Shown here: piece after piece, positions 1 to 6,186 of the stretch
How positions within the stretch are numbered: the stretch's first letter is position 1
How the letters are laid out: the number at the start of each line of letters is the position of its first letter
NCBI GenBank assembly: GCA_002344565.1
Contig: DDTZ01000106.1
Location: 22,373 to 29,926 of the forward strand
Origin: Bdellovibrionaceae bacterium UBA2351
GTDB lineage: Bacteria; Bdellovibrionota; Bdellovibrionia; Bdellovibrionales; Bdellovibrionaceae
DNA length: 7,554 nt
Direction: 5' to 3'
Notes under the pieces: generated by a model
What the model was told of the DNA's origin: nothing
The model's input: the letters and a program-made list of their open reading frames with translations, nothing else
The model's database searches: none
Made by a program: the position numbers and the translations under genes

Positions 1-297
1 GACAAAGTTGTTGGTATCCTTAAAGAACGTGAAGTTAAAATTGATAATCAAACATGGAACCGTCGTTACCGTGAATACATGGAAAAAATTAAAACGGGTT
101 CTGTATACGAAATTGCAGAAGTGCTAAGAGATTTATTTGTACTTAAAGTCGATAAGGAACTTAGCTTCGGTGAACGTAAAATGTTAGATACAGCACGTAC
201 TCTTCTATTTAAAGAACTGTCATTAGCAACAAAGGGCAACGACCTTTTCCAAGAGCCAGAATTAAAAGAAATCTTTGGCTTAGACACTGCTAAATAA
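1..297 (+). CDS. CarD/CdnL-family RNA polymerase-binding regulator, 3' part only
   Basis: The frame is open from the first base and gives 98 codons plus a TAA stop, so the 5' end lies outside the window. The visible protein has the conserved C-terminal signature of CarD/CdnL proteins: WNRRYREYMEKIKTGS, then EIAEVLRDLF, then the hallmark ELSFGERKMLDTAR followed by a K-E-L-S-L-A helix. In this family the missing N-terminal Tudor-like domain contacts the RNA polymerase beta subunit. The C-terminal helical domain, seen here, contacts DNA at the upstream edge of the -10 element and stabilises open complexes, often at rRNA promoters. Family members are usually about 160-180 residues, so a little over half is present. 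An internal ATG at 79 lies inside the conserved domain and is not a plausible start. The family call is firm. Whether this is the essential CdnL type or a paralogue cannot be told from the fragment. Confidence 0.92.
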   Translation, partial: DKVVGILKEREVKIDNQTWNRRYREYMEKIKTGSVYEIAEVLRDLFVLKVDKELSFGERKMLDTARTLLFKELSLATKGNDLFQEPELKEIFGLDTAK

Positions 298-322
298 ATT
301 TTTCCAAACAGCTATATATCTT

Positions 323-358
323 TTAAAAGCCGGTTAACTACCGGCTTTTAATTTTTTT
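323..358 (+). terminator. Intrinsic terminator of the carD-family gene
   Basis: A perfect stem AAAAGCCGG (325-333) pairs with CCGGCTTTT (341-349). It can be extended by one inner T-A pair and two outer A-T pairs, leaving a loop of about 5 nt. A run of seven T at 352-358 follows. It starts about 25 nt after the TAA stop at 295-297, and it separates the regulator gene from the next plus-strand group. The A-rich 5' arm could also allow some termination in the reverse direction, but no minus-strand gene ends here. Confidence 0.93.
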
Positions 359-442
359 CGGATCAAATTCTCGACCTAGACGGCTTCACATACTATTTGG
401 TTGTTAAATCTCACGCGATTATCATTAAAGAGCGGGGTTTCA

Positions 443-1099
443 ATGAGAAAAATGGTGCTAGTTGTTTTAGTCGGGTTGTTAGTTGTCTCTCAAAATAGTT
501 TTGCGGGTGATGAAGTCATTAATCAAATTAAGATCTTGTATGGGCAAAGGTCCTTGGATCCTAAAGATGCTAATACCTTGGTGGAAGGCGATGGTATTGA
601 AGCGATTAAAAAGATCAATTACCTGGGGCTTGAAGCGTCAAGGGATTTGGGCTCGGTGGTTAATTTAGGCCTACGAATGAGTTTGGGTACTATGCGCGCC
701 AAGCCCACAGATTCTACGGCGAGCGGAACCTACTATGCCTTATTGTCCCAAGTCGATTTTTTAATCATGCTGAATTTTCCTTTAATTAAATCCGAAAAAT
801 TTAAAGCGGAAATAGTCAGCGGTATTGGCGCTAGCTCATCATCGATAACGATGAAAACGGCATCCCAGGATGGCGGTTTTTCCGCGACGCAATCTCTGCC
901 TACCGCAGTTATTGGTGCCGCAGTTGCCGTGGGTCATAAGTACGTTTTTCTAAGAATAGAAGGTGGTTATGAATATAGTAAAGCTGGGTCTTTAGTAAAA
1001 ACGGGAACCCCAACAGGTACGTTAGAAGCGCTGGATACATCGGGTCCTTATGTTAGCGTAGGGATTCTAATTGACGGATTAAAACTAGGTAAATTGTAG
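443..1099 (+). CDS. Exported protein, probable small outer-membrane beta-barrel, 218 aa
   Basis: I do not recognise the family. The protein starts with a clear Sec signal peptide: positive n-region MRKM, hydrophobic core to about residue 17, and a likely cleavage after SFA at residue 21 before GDE. There is no lipobox and no cysteine. The mature part has a series of alternating, glycine- and serine-rich segments at about residues 57-66, 71-84, 95-111, 119-132, 154-164, 166-177 and 201-211, joined by polar turns. This pattern fits a small barrel of about eight strands in the outer membrane, but the C-terminus (DGLKLGKL) lacks the usual terminal aromatic residue, so a soluble periplasmic beta protein remains possible. 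I chose ATG 443 because it puts the signal peptide at the N-terminus and has a G-rich stretch (434-437) 5 nt upstream. A TTG at 401 would add 14 residues before the signal peptide. It is the first gene after the terminator, and the next gene begins 7 nt after its stop. Confidence 0.8.
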   Translation: MRKMVLVVLVGLLVVSQNSFAGDEVINQIKILYGQRSLDPKDANTLVEGDGIEAIKKINYLGLEASRDLGSVVNLGLRMSLGTMRAKPTDSTASGTYYALLSQVDFLIMLNFPLIKSEKFKAEIVSGIGASSSSITMKTASQDGGFSATQSLPTAVIGAAVAVGHKYVFLRIEGGYEYSKAGSLVKTGTPTGTLEALDTSGPYVSVGILIDGLKLGKL

Positions 1100-1106
1100 T
1101 TTTGAC

Positions 1107-2654
1107 TTGAAAGCTCTTTTTCTACTTCTATTTTTTACTACATTTCAAATACAAGCACAGGAGTGCTCGCTGGATGATCTAGAGCGACTTCGTGATGAAA
1201 TTGGCTGCGAAATGAACTTTATGAGCGCCTCGTGTTCGGGAGCCATTTTATCTAGTGCCGCAGTGGTAGGGGCTGTGAAAAAGAATAAATTGTCTCCGGA
1301 CGAAGCAGTGGAAGCAGAAAAACTCGAAAAAGCATTTCAGGATATGTCCAAAGAGTGGGGCCAATTTCGTACGGACCATCAAAAAATCCTTCGTGAATAT
1401 TTTAAAATTTTAAAAGAGAAAAAGATAACTCCGGATCCAAATTCATACGAGCTGGGCTACAAAGATTTGGAACCATACTGGAATGAAATTCGTAAACGCG
1501 TAGGTTCTAGCCGAATCCTAGATATGTTAGAATTTAAAGCAAAAGCGACTCATGGTCGTGATGTTAAAATCAACGATGTGATTCAAAATTTAGGTTCTGA
1601 TTTGTATAGTAAATATGTAGGGCTCTTCACAGGGCGATTTCGATCGGTTTTTGTCCGCATTCAAGGGTATTTAATGGGGGACGAACTCTTTCAAAACCGA
1701 ATCGATTTTCAGCAGGCGATGGCAAAAACATTCAGGCAGTTCGCAGACGCGGTGGCTGAAAACGTTGCTAGGATTCGTAATGGTGGTGATTTTGTCGAAA
1801 ATAAAACTAGCATGAAAGATATGGTCAAAAATGTAAGGCGCGTCGGCGTTAATTTAAGACCTATAAAAACAGCGGTTAAGACAGGAGCAGTCGGAGCCGT
1901 TGGTGTTGCGGGGGCTTTTGCTGAAGCTGGCGTCGCAATCGGAGCCGCAGGTAAAATTGAATCGTGTGTCAGTGAACTGAACGTTTCGATGACTAATACC
2001 GCACGATTTAGACTCACAGAGTATGCGCGAGCGCGACCGTTAAGATTGGGCGTAGCTAAAAATAGCTGTGACGAACTTCAGATGGATTTGTCGATTTTGG
2101 ATAAAATGAAAATGGGCGAATTTCCAGACGCGGAATCAGCACAGGTGCAGTCTTTTTTGTGTGCTTATATGCGGTATCGAAAAACAGGGAGTCAGTATCT
2201 GGTTAAAGAGCAAGAACCCGTACCGTTTTATCCGTCGTACGATCAAGGAGCAGACGTCGAGGCCAGTAGTGCCAACTGCCGCCAGATCAAAATTCAGGTC
2301 GGTAAATCGAAAGATCACACGTTGAGTTTGCCTTGGAAGGACACCGATATGGATTGGGAATGGCGTGATTTGAGTTCGAACTCAAAGGTCTGCACGCAAA
2401 CAATTCAACAAAGACTGCTGAACAATCCGACACTCCCGGTGTATGAACGGCACAATCTATTCCATCCTAACTTGGTTTGCTCGTATCCTAAGGATGACTG
2501 TTTGGTTGCGGTTTGTCGTTTAAGTCGGTTTATGCAAAGCCATTCGGAATATCGCCATCTACGATCGGCCTATTGCCAAGCAACTAAGGCTAAAGCAAGC
2601 CAATCTATGGATCCCAAAACTATGGACTCAAAACCGGTCAATAAGGTCAAGTAA
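1107..2654 (+). CDS. Cysteine-containing exported protein of unknown function, 515 aa
   Basis: I do not recognise the family. The only sensible start is TTG 1107, which directly opens a signal peptide (KALFLLLFFTTFQ, cleavage likely after IQA, residue 17, before QEC). The next in-frame Met codons fall well inside the mature protein. The mature protein holds 12 cysteines, at residues 20, 34, 43, 287, 321, 352, 391, 429, 458, 465, 470 and 490. None lies between 44 and 286. The even number and export suggest disulfides in the periplasm or outside the cell. Residues 61-250 are charged and look largely helical. Residues 259-283 form a Gly/Ala/Val-rich stretch resembling a glycine zipper or weak membrane helix. 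The C-terminus is a Lys/Ser-rich tail with a short MDPKT-MDSKP duplication. The 7-nt gap, the rare start codon and the poor Shine-Dalgarno sequence suggest translation coupled to the upstream beta protein, so the two may work together at the envelope. Confidence 0.82.
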   Translation: MKALFLLLFFTTFQIQAQECSLDDLERLRDEIGCEMNFMSASCSGAILSSAAVVGAVKKNKLSPDEAVEAEKLEKAFQDMSKEWGQFRTDHQKILREYFKILKEKKITPDPNSYELGYKDLEPYWNEIRKRVGSSRILDMLEFKAKATHGRDVKINDVIQNLGSDLYSKYVGLFTGRFRSVFVRIQGYLMGDELFQNRIDFQQAMAKTFRQFADAVAENVARIRNGGDFVENKTSMKDMVKNVRRVGVNLRPIKTAVKTGAVGAVGVAGAFAEAGVAIGAAGKIESCVSELNVSMTNTARFRLTEYARARPLRLGVAKNSCDELQMDLSILDKMKMGEFPDAESAQVQSFLCAYMRYRKTGSQYLVKEQEPVPFYPSYDQGADVEASSANCRQIKIQVGKSKDHTLSLPWKDTDMDWEWRDLSSNSKVCTQTIQQRLLNNPTLPVYERHNLFHPNLVCSYPKDDCLVAVCRLSRFMQSHSEYRHLRSAYCQATKAKASQSMDPKTMDSKPVNKVK

Positions 2655-2694
2655 ACCCTGCGCAAGCTCTAGCCAAACCCGTTGATTTTTAAGA

Positions 2695-2714
2695 GGCCAT
2701 GGTTTTTAATGGCC
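2695..2714 (+). promoter_or_regulatory. Hairpin over the gltX translation start region
   Basis: GGCCAT (2695-2700) and ATGGCC (2709-2714) form a perfect 6-bp inverted repeat with an 8-nt loop. The 5' arm covers the GG of the only Shine-Dalgarno-like sequence (AAGAGG, 2691-2696) and most of the ATG at 2699. The second in-frame ATG (2717) lies 2 nt beyond the stem. If it folds in mRNA, the structure would hinder initiation at 2699. It might also bring part of the Shine-Dalgarno closer to 2717. The repeat is seen directly. Any regulatory role is inference, and a 6-bp stem may be a coincidence. Confidence 0.35.
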
Positions 2715-4210
2715 GAATGAACAACGATTCCAATTATTTTTCTGAAGTTAGACTCCGTTATGCCCCATCACCTACTGGCTACCTACACGTGGGCGGCGCA
2801 CGTACGGCACTTTACAATTTTTTGTACGCTAAAAAACACGGCGGAAAATTCATTTTAAGAATTGAAGATACGGATCAAGAACGTTCGTCTATGGAATCAT
2901 TGAAAATGGTTCTTGCTGACATGAAATGGCTTGGTTTGACTTGGGATGAAGGACCGAACGCAGAAACATTAGCCGACATGGGATCATTTGGTCCGTACAA
3001 ACAATCGGAACGTTTAAAAATTTATGATGAAGTCGCGCAAGATTTATTAAAACGGGGACTAGCCTACTACTGCTTCATGACAGATGAAGAAATTGAAAAG
3101 CAACGTCAAGAGGCTATGGCGGGCGGAGTGACTCATCCGCATTTACAAAGTCCGTATGAAAATATGCCTCTAGAGGAATCCCAGGCAAAATTAAAATCAG
3201 GCCACAAAGCGGTGATTCGTTTTAAAACCCGTCATTTGAAAAAAGATTATCACTTGAAAGATTTAATTCGTGGTGACGTTCATTTTCCTTCGGATATGGT
3301 GGGCGATTTCGTTCTGCTTCGCTCAGATGGTATGCCGGTCTATAACTTCTGCTGCGTAGTGGACGATTATAAAATGAAAATCTCGCATGTTCTGCGCGCG
3401 GAAGAACATTTATCAAATAGCCTTCGTCAATTGATGATTTACGAAGCTATGAATTGGCCAACGCCGCAGTTTGGTCACGTTTCTTTGGTTCTAGATGACG
3501 ATCGTCAAAAACTATCAAAACGTAAGGGGGCGACGAGCTGTAATCAATTCCGTGAAGAAGGCTATTTGCCAGAAGCGCTTTTGAATTTTGTGGCGCTATT
3601 GGGTTGGTCTCATCCTGAAGAAAAAGAGATTTTGTCGTTGCAAGAAATGATTAATTCATTTTCAACGGATCGTTTGCATTCGTCGGGTGCTGTGTTTGAT
3701 CGTGTGAAGTTAAAGTGGGTGAATGCGCAACATTTGCGTGCCAAAGCTCCGGTTGAAATGTGGAGTTTGATCGAACCCTATTTGAAAGCTAATAATATTT
3801 CGTATCCAGAAGATCGTCCTTGGAAATTCCAGTCGATGGAAGTGTTCAAGAATTACCTGGAAGTCGTTTCCGATGCGGTTCCTTTCTATAAATTATTGGA
3901 TGATAAGTATTTCGAAATTTTACCCGAATCAGCGGAAGCGCTTGGGTGGCCGACGTCCCGTGCCGTGATTCAAGAGTGGCAAAATGCCGTTAAAGCATTT
4001 AAAGATCCTGTAATTACAGAAGACGATTTCAATAAACTACAAGATGAAGTGAAAACGAAATCGGCAACCAAAGGTAAAAACTTGTTTATGCCTATGCGTG
4101 TGGCGGTTATCGGTAAACCGCATGGAACCGAACTTAAGATTTTAGTGCCTTTGATGTCGAAAGACTCGTTAGTGAAGCGCGCGCAAAAAGTTTTAGATTC
4201 AATGAAATAA
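2699..4210 (+). CDS. gltX: Glutamyl-tRNA synthetase
   Basis: This is a class I aminoacyl-tRNA synthetase that attaches glutamate to tRNA-Glu in the cytoplasm. Counting from ATG 2699, the Rossmann-fold signature is RYAPSPTGYLHVGGARTAL at 20-38, with HVGG as the HIGH motif. IEDTDQERS follows at 55-63. The RAEEHL motif at 233-238 corresponds to the usual RGxDHL, and KLSKRKGA at 271-278 is the KMSKS loop. The C-terminal half is the helical anticodon-binding region ending in GKNLFMPMRVAVIGKPHGTELK. At 503 aa it is a little longer than many bacterial GluRS (about 470-490). The E. coli-type zinc ligands are mostly missing: AYYCFM at 122-127 keeps one cysteine and no later CxH is seen. The start is uncertain. 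ATG 2699 lies only 2 nt after AAGAGG, while in-frame ATG 2717 gives a 497-aa protein beginning MNNDSNYF. The gene is 44 nt after the previous stop and 19 nt before cysS. Confidence 0.97.
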   Translation: MVFNGRMNNDSNYFSEVRLRYAPSPTGYLHVGGARTALYNFLYAKKHGGKFILRIEDTDQERSSMESLKMVLADMKWLGLTWDEGPNAETLADMGSFGPYKQSERLKIYDEVAQDLLKRGLAYYCFMTDEEIEKQRQEAMAGGVTHPHLQSPYENMPLEESQAKLKSGHKAVIRFKTRHLKKDYHLKDLIRGDVHFPSDMVGDFVLLRSDGMPVYNFCCVVDDYKMKISHVLRAEEHLSNSLRQLMIYEAMNWPTPQFGHVSLVLDDDRQKLSKRKGATSCNQFREEGYLPEALLNFVALLGWSHPEEKEILSLQEMINSFSTDRLHSSGAVFDRVKLKWVNAQHLRAKAPVEMWSLIEPYLKANNISYPEDRPWKFQSMEVFKNYLEVVSDAVPFYKLLDDKYFEILPESAEALGWPTSRAVIQEWQNAVKAFKDPVITEDDFNKLQDEVKTKSATKGKNLFMPMRVAVIGKPHGTELKILVPLMSKDSLVKRAQKVLDSMK

Positions 4211-4215
4211 CGTAC

Positions 4216-4222
4216 GGAAGAG
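4216..4222 (+). promoter_or_regulatory. Ribosome binding site of cysS
   Basis: GGAAGAG lies 7 nt before ATG 4230, in the 19-nt gap after the gltX stop. It fixes the cysS start. Its good spacing contrasts with the poorly placed site at gltX. Confidence 0.75.
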
Positions 4223-4229
4223 AACGCTC

Positions 4230-5687
4230 ATGGAATTAAAAATATACAATACATTGACTCGAACTAAAGAAGTTTTCAAACCGATGAATGCGCCGAACGT
4301 GCGTATTTATGTGTGTGGACCAACTGTATATGATTTTTTGCATGTCGGAAACTTTCGCGGACCGGTTGTGTTCAACATGGTTCGAAATTACCTGGAATTG
4401 ATTGGCTATAAAGTTACCTATGCTATGAATTTCACGGATATCGATGACAAGATTATCCGTCGTGCGAATGAAAAAGGTGTAACATCTGAAGCGTTAACAG
4501 AGCAATACATCGCTGAGTACAAAAAAGATTTTCAGATCCTAGGGCTCCGACCTCATGATTTAAATCCTAAAGTGACAGAACATTTGCCAGCAATTAACGA
4601 AATGATTTCTACATTAGTTAAGAATGAAACGGCTTACGTAGTGGATGGCGATGTCTGGTTCTCTATCGAAAAATTCAAAGAGTATGGTAAATTAAGTGGT
4701 CGTAATGTCGATGAACTCATGGCCGGCGCCCGTGTGGAAGTGGAAGAAAAGAAGCGAAACCCAATGGATTTTGCTTTATGGAAATCGGCTAAACCGGGTG
4801 AACCGGCATGGGACTCACCATGGGGTAAAGGCCGTCCAGGCTGGCACATCGAATGTTCGGCAATGAACAAAGCGATTTTTGGCGACCAGATTGATATTCA
4901 CGGTGGTGGTACGGATTTAATGTTCCCGCATCATGAAAATGAAATCGCGCAGACGGAAGGCTGCACTCATAAAACATTCTCAAAATACTGGATGCACTGG
5001 CATATGTTAAATTTTTCGGGCCAGAAGATGAGTAAGTCGGTCGGTAATATTTTGAGCATGCGTGAGTTTGCAGAGAAGTATCATGCTGAAATTTACAAGT
5101 TTATGATTTTATCCGTTCATTATCGTAGTGTTGCTGAGTTTAGCGATGAAGTGGTTCATAGGACGATTTCTAGCTTAGCTAAAGTATATTCGGCCCTGGC
5201 GATTTCAGATTTGTATGTAAATCAAGCGGGGGCCGAAACTATGGCCTCAGCGAAGATGACTCCGGTCACTGAGGCACTTTGGAATCGTGTCATGATGGCC
5301 TTAAGTGACGACTTCAATATGGCCGAAGTTATGGCCATCATTTACGAAGCGGTTAAGACCTTTAATCAAAGTGTAAAGCGCGGATTGAAAGCCAATCCAG
5401 CGGTTCTTGAAAAATCTATTCAATTCAAATTGTTCTTTAGTAAACTAAGCAAACTAACGAGCTTATTTGGTGAAGATGCAACATCGTTTCTGAAATTCTT
5501 GGATGATAAGCTTGTTCAAATTTACAACATTGACGTGAAGCACGTTGAGAAACTAATCAACGATCGTAAACAAGCGCGTGCCGATAAAAATTTCGCGTTA
5601 TCCGACCAGCTTCGCGATCAGCTTAACCAAATGAAAATTGCCATCAGCGATACCCCAGATGGGATGTTCTGGGAAGTTATGAAATAA
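4230..5687 (+). CDS. cysS: Cysteinyl-tRNA synthetase
   Basis: This class I synthetase activates cysteine with ATP and transfers it to tRNA-Cys. At 485 aa it has a normal length. In order: YVCGPTVYDFLHVGNFRG at 27-44, which contains the first zinc ligand C29 and the HVGN form of HIGH; MNFTDIDDKI at 66-75; GRPGWHIECSAM at 201-212 with zinc ligand C209; DIHGGGTDLMFPHHENEIAQ at 222-241 with ligands H234 and E238; and KMSKS at 266-270. The DALR-type helical domain follows, and the C-terminal segment RKQARADKNFALSDQLRDQL (446-465) is typical of CysRS. All four zinc ligands that give specificity for cysteine are present, so the enzyme should be active. It follows gltX by 19 nt with a good Shine-Dalgarno sequence, so the two synthetase genes are very likely cotranscribed. 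The last codons and the stop lie inside a strong hairpin, and the next gene converges from the minus strand. Confidence 0.98.
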   Translation: MELKIYNTLTRTKEVFKPMNAPNVRIYVCGPTVYDFLHVGNFRGPVVFNMVRNYLELIGYKVTYAMNFTDIDDKIIRRANEKGVTSEALTEQYIAEYKKDFQILGLRPHDLNPKVTEHLPAINEMISTLVKNETAYVVDGDVWFSIEKFKEYGKLSGRNVDELMAGARVEVEEKKRNPMDFALWKSAKPGEPAWDSPWGKGRPGWHIECSAMNKAIFGDQIDIHGGGTDLMFPHHENEIAQTEGCTHKTFSKYWMHWHMLNFSGQKMSKSVGNILSMREFAEKYHAEIYKFMILSVHYRSVAEFSDEVVHRTISSLAKVYSALAISDLYVNQAGAETMASAKMTPVTEALWNRVMMALSDDFNMAEVMAIIYEAVKTFNQSVKRGLKANPAVLEKSIQFKLFFSKLSKLTSLFGEDATSFLKFLDDKLVQIYNIDVKHVEKLINDRKQARADKNFALSDQLRDQLNQMKIAISDTPDGMFWEVMK

Positions 5688-5693
5688 CTTCCC
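5671..5693. terminator. Hairpin containing the cysS stop, possible transcript end without a T-run
   Basis: GGGAAGTTAT (5671-5680) and ATAACTTCCC (5684-5693) are a perfect 10-bp inverted repeat with a 3-nt GAA loop. The cysS TAA (5685-5687) lies in the 3' arm. Neither strand has a T-run after it, so it is not a standard intrinsic terminator. It could mark or protect the 3' end of the cysS mRNA and hold back the converging transcript. The structure is seen. The function is inferred. Confidence 0.5.
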
Positions 5694-5719
5694 GCCTAGA
5701 TCATGCCTGAGTCGCAGAG

Positions 5720-5736
5720 TAGGAAACCAGTTCCTA
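5720..5736. terminator. Second hairpin in the convergent gap, containing the stop of the CHC-protein gene
   Basis: TAGGAA (5720-5725) and TTCCTA (5731-5736) form a 6-bp stem with a 5-nt loop. The minus-strand TAG stop occupies 5734-5736 within this stem. No T-run follows on either strand. It is weaker than the hairpin at 5671-5693, but the arrangement mirrors it. Confidence 0.3.
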
Positions 5737-6075
5737 GAATCCAGATTTAACTTTTATTGTCGCTTTGTATTTTGGCGCACCGTCGGCATAGGTCGGGGTC
5801 ATGTCTTCCAAGATCGAAACGTTAGCCGTAGACGGAATGCAGTGGCATTTACGAGTAAACACGAGGTCGTATTTATATTTGCCCTGGCCGATGGCTTGTA
5901 TTTTGTATTCAGACAAATGTGGAGAGTTGTTTTTGTTTAATTGCTGAACAATATTTGGATTGCTGATTAAAGCACGTGTAATTTGTTCAAGTTCACGAGA
6001 CGGCTGTTTAGCAGTGACCGAAAATGCAAACGAAGCGCTTAGAAATATACTTGCAATCGCGATGACGGGTTTCAT
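5734..6075 (-). CDS. Small exported protein with a CHC motif, 113 aa
   Basis: I do not recognise the family. The start is ATG at 6073-6075, chosen because it opens a signal peptide (MKPVIAIASIFLSASFAF, cleavage likely after VTA at residue 22, less likely after residue 17) and has an AAGGA Shine-Dalgarno 5 nt upstream. A longer frame from a TTG at 6141 would put 22 polar residues ahead of the signal peptide. The mature protein is about 91 residues: a helical first part (SRELEQITRALISN), then what look like beta strands (YKIQAIG, KYKYDLVFTR, ATIKVKSGF). The only two cysteines form C77-H78-C79 in TRKCHCIPS. A CxC pair in an exported protein could be a disulfide or a metal or thiol site, but nothing in the sequence decides this. 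The gene is convergent with cysS (46 nt between stops) and downstream of the histidine kinase in the same direction, 111 nt away, with its own likely promoter. Confidence 0.8.
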   Translation of the reverse strand: MKPVIAIASIFLSASFAFSVTAKQPSRELEQITRALISNPNIVQQLNKNNSPHLSEYKIQAIGQGKYKYDLVFTRKCHCIPSTANVSILEDMTPTYADGAPKYKATIKVKSGF

Positions 6076-6080
6076 AAATT

Positions 6081-6085
6081 TCCTT
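6081..6085 (-). promoter_or_regulatory. Ribosome binding site of the CHC-protein gene
   Basis: Read on the minus strand, AAGGA (inside GGAAAGGA) sits 5 nt before ATG 6075. It supports this start over the upstream TTG at 6141. Confidence 0.75.
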
Positions 6086-6126
6086 TCCGTAAGGTCGGAT
6101 TCACTGCCTATCCCTGTATCGTGAGA

Positions 6127-6156
6127 TGTATATCTACGCAACGGAAATTACGTCAA
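6127..6156 (-). promoter_or_regulatory. Candidate sigma-70-type promoter of the CHC-protein gene
   Basis: On the minus strand TTGACG (6156-6151, five of six consensus bases) is followed after 18 nt by TATACA (6132-6127, four of six). Transcription would begin near 6120 and give a leader of about 45 nt containing the ribosome binding site. The element lies in the gap just downstream of the kinase stop, so the small gene can be expressed separately from it. Confidence 0.45.
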
Positions 6157-6186
6157 ATTTTCGTAACTGTCAGAAATACATAGATA

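Noticed and set aside
397..425. Promoter-like TTGGTT, 17 nt, TATCAT ahead of the ATG at 443
   Set aside because: The -10 matches well but the -35 is poor, and transcription would start about 10 nt before the ATG, too close to include the ribosome binding region. A TACTAT at 391-396 also lacks a good -35. A promoter is likely somewhere in 359-442, but I cannot place it.
401..442. TTG start at 401 for the 218-aa exported protein
   Set aside because: It would add 14 residues before a normal signal peptide. ATG 443 places the MRKM n-region at the N-terminus.
1709..2017. 102-codon minus-strand open frame inside the 515-aa gene
   Set aside because: It is antisense to a gene with a clear signal peptide and coding pattern. 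Its Ala/Pro/Thr-rich translation mirrors the Gly/Ala stretch on the other strand.
2605..2633. Short tandem repeat near the 3' end of the 515-aa gene (CTATGGA...CAAAA twice)
   Set aside because: There are only two imperfect copies of about 15 nt, encoding MDPKT-MDSKP. This is likely a small duplication in a low-complexity tail with no further signal.
4634..4983. Two minus-strand open frames inside cysS
   Set aside because: They are antisense to the catalytic core of cysS and resemble no protein. They are by-products of its codon pattern.
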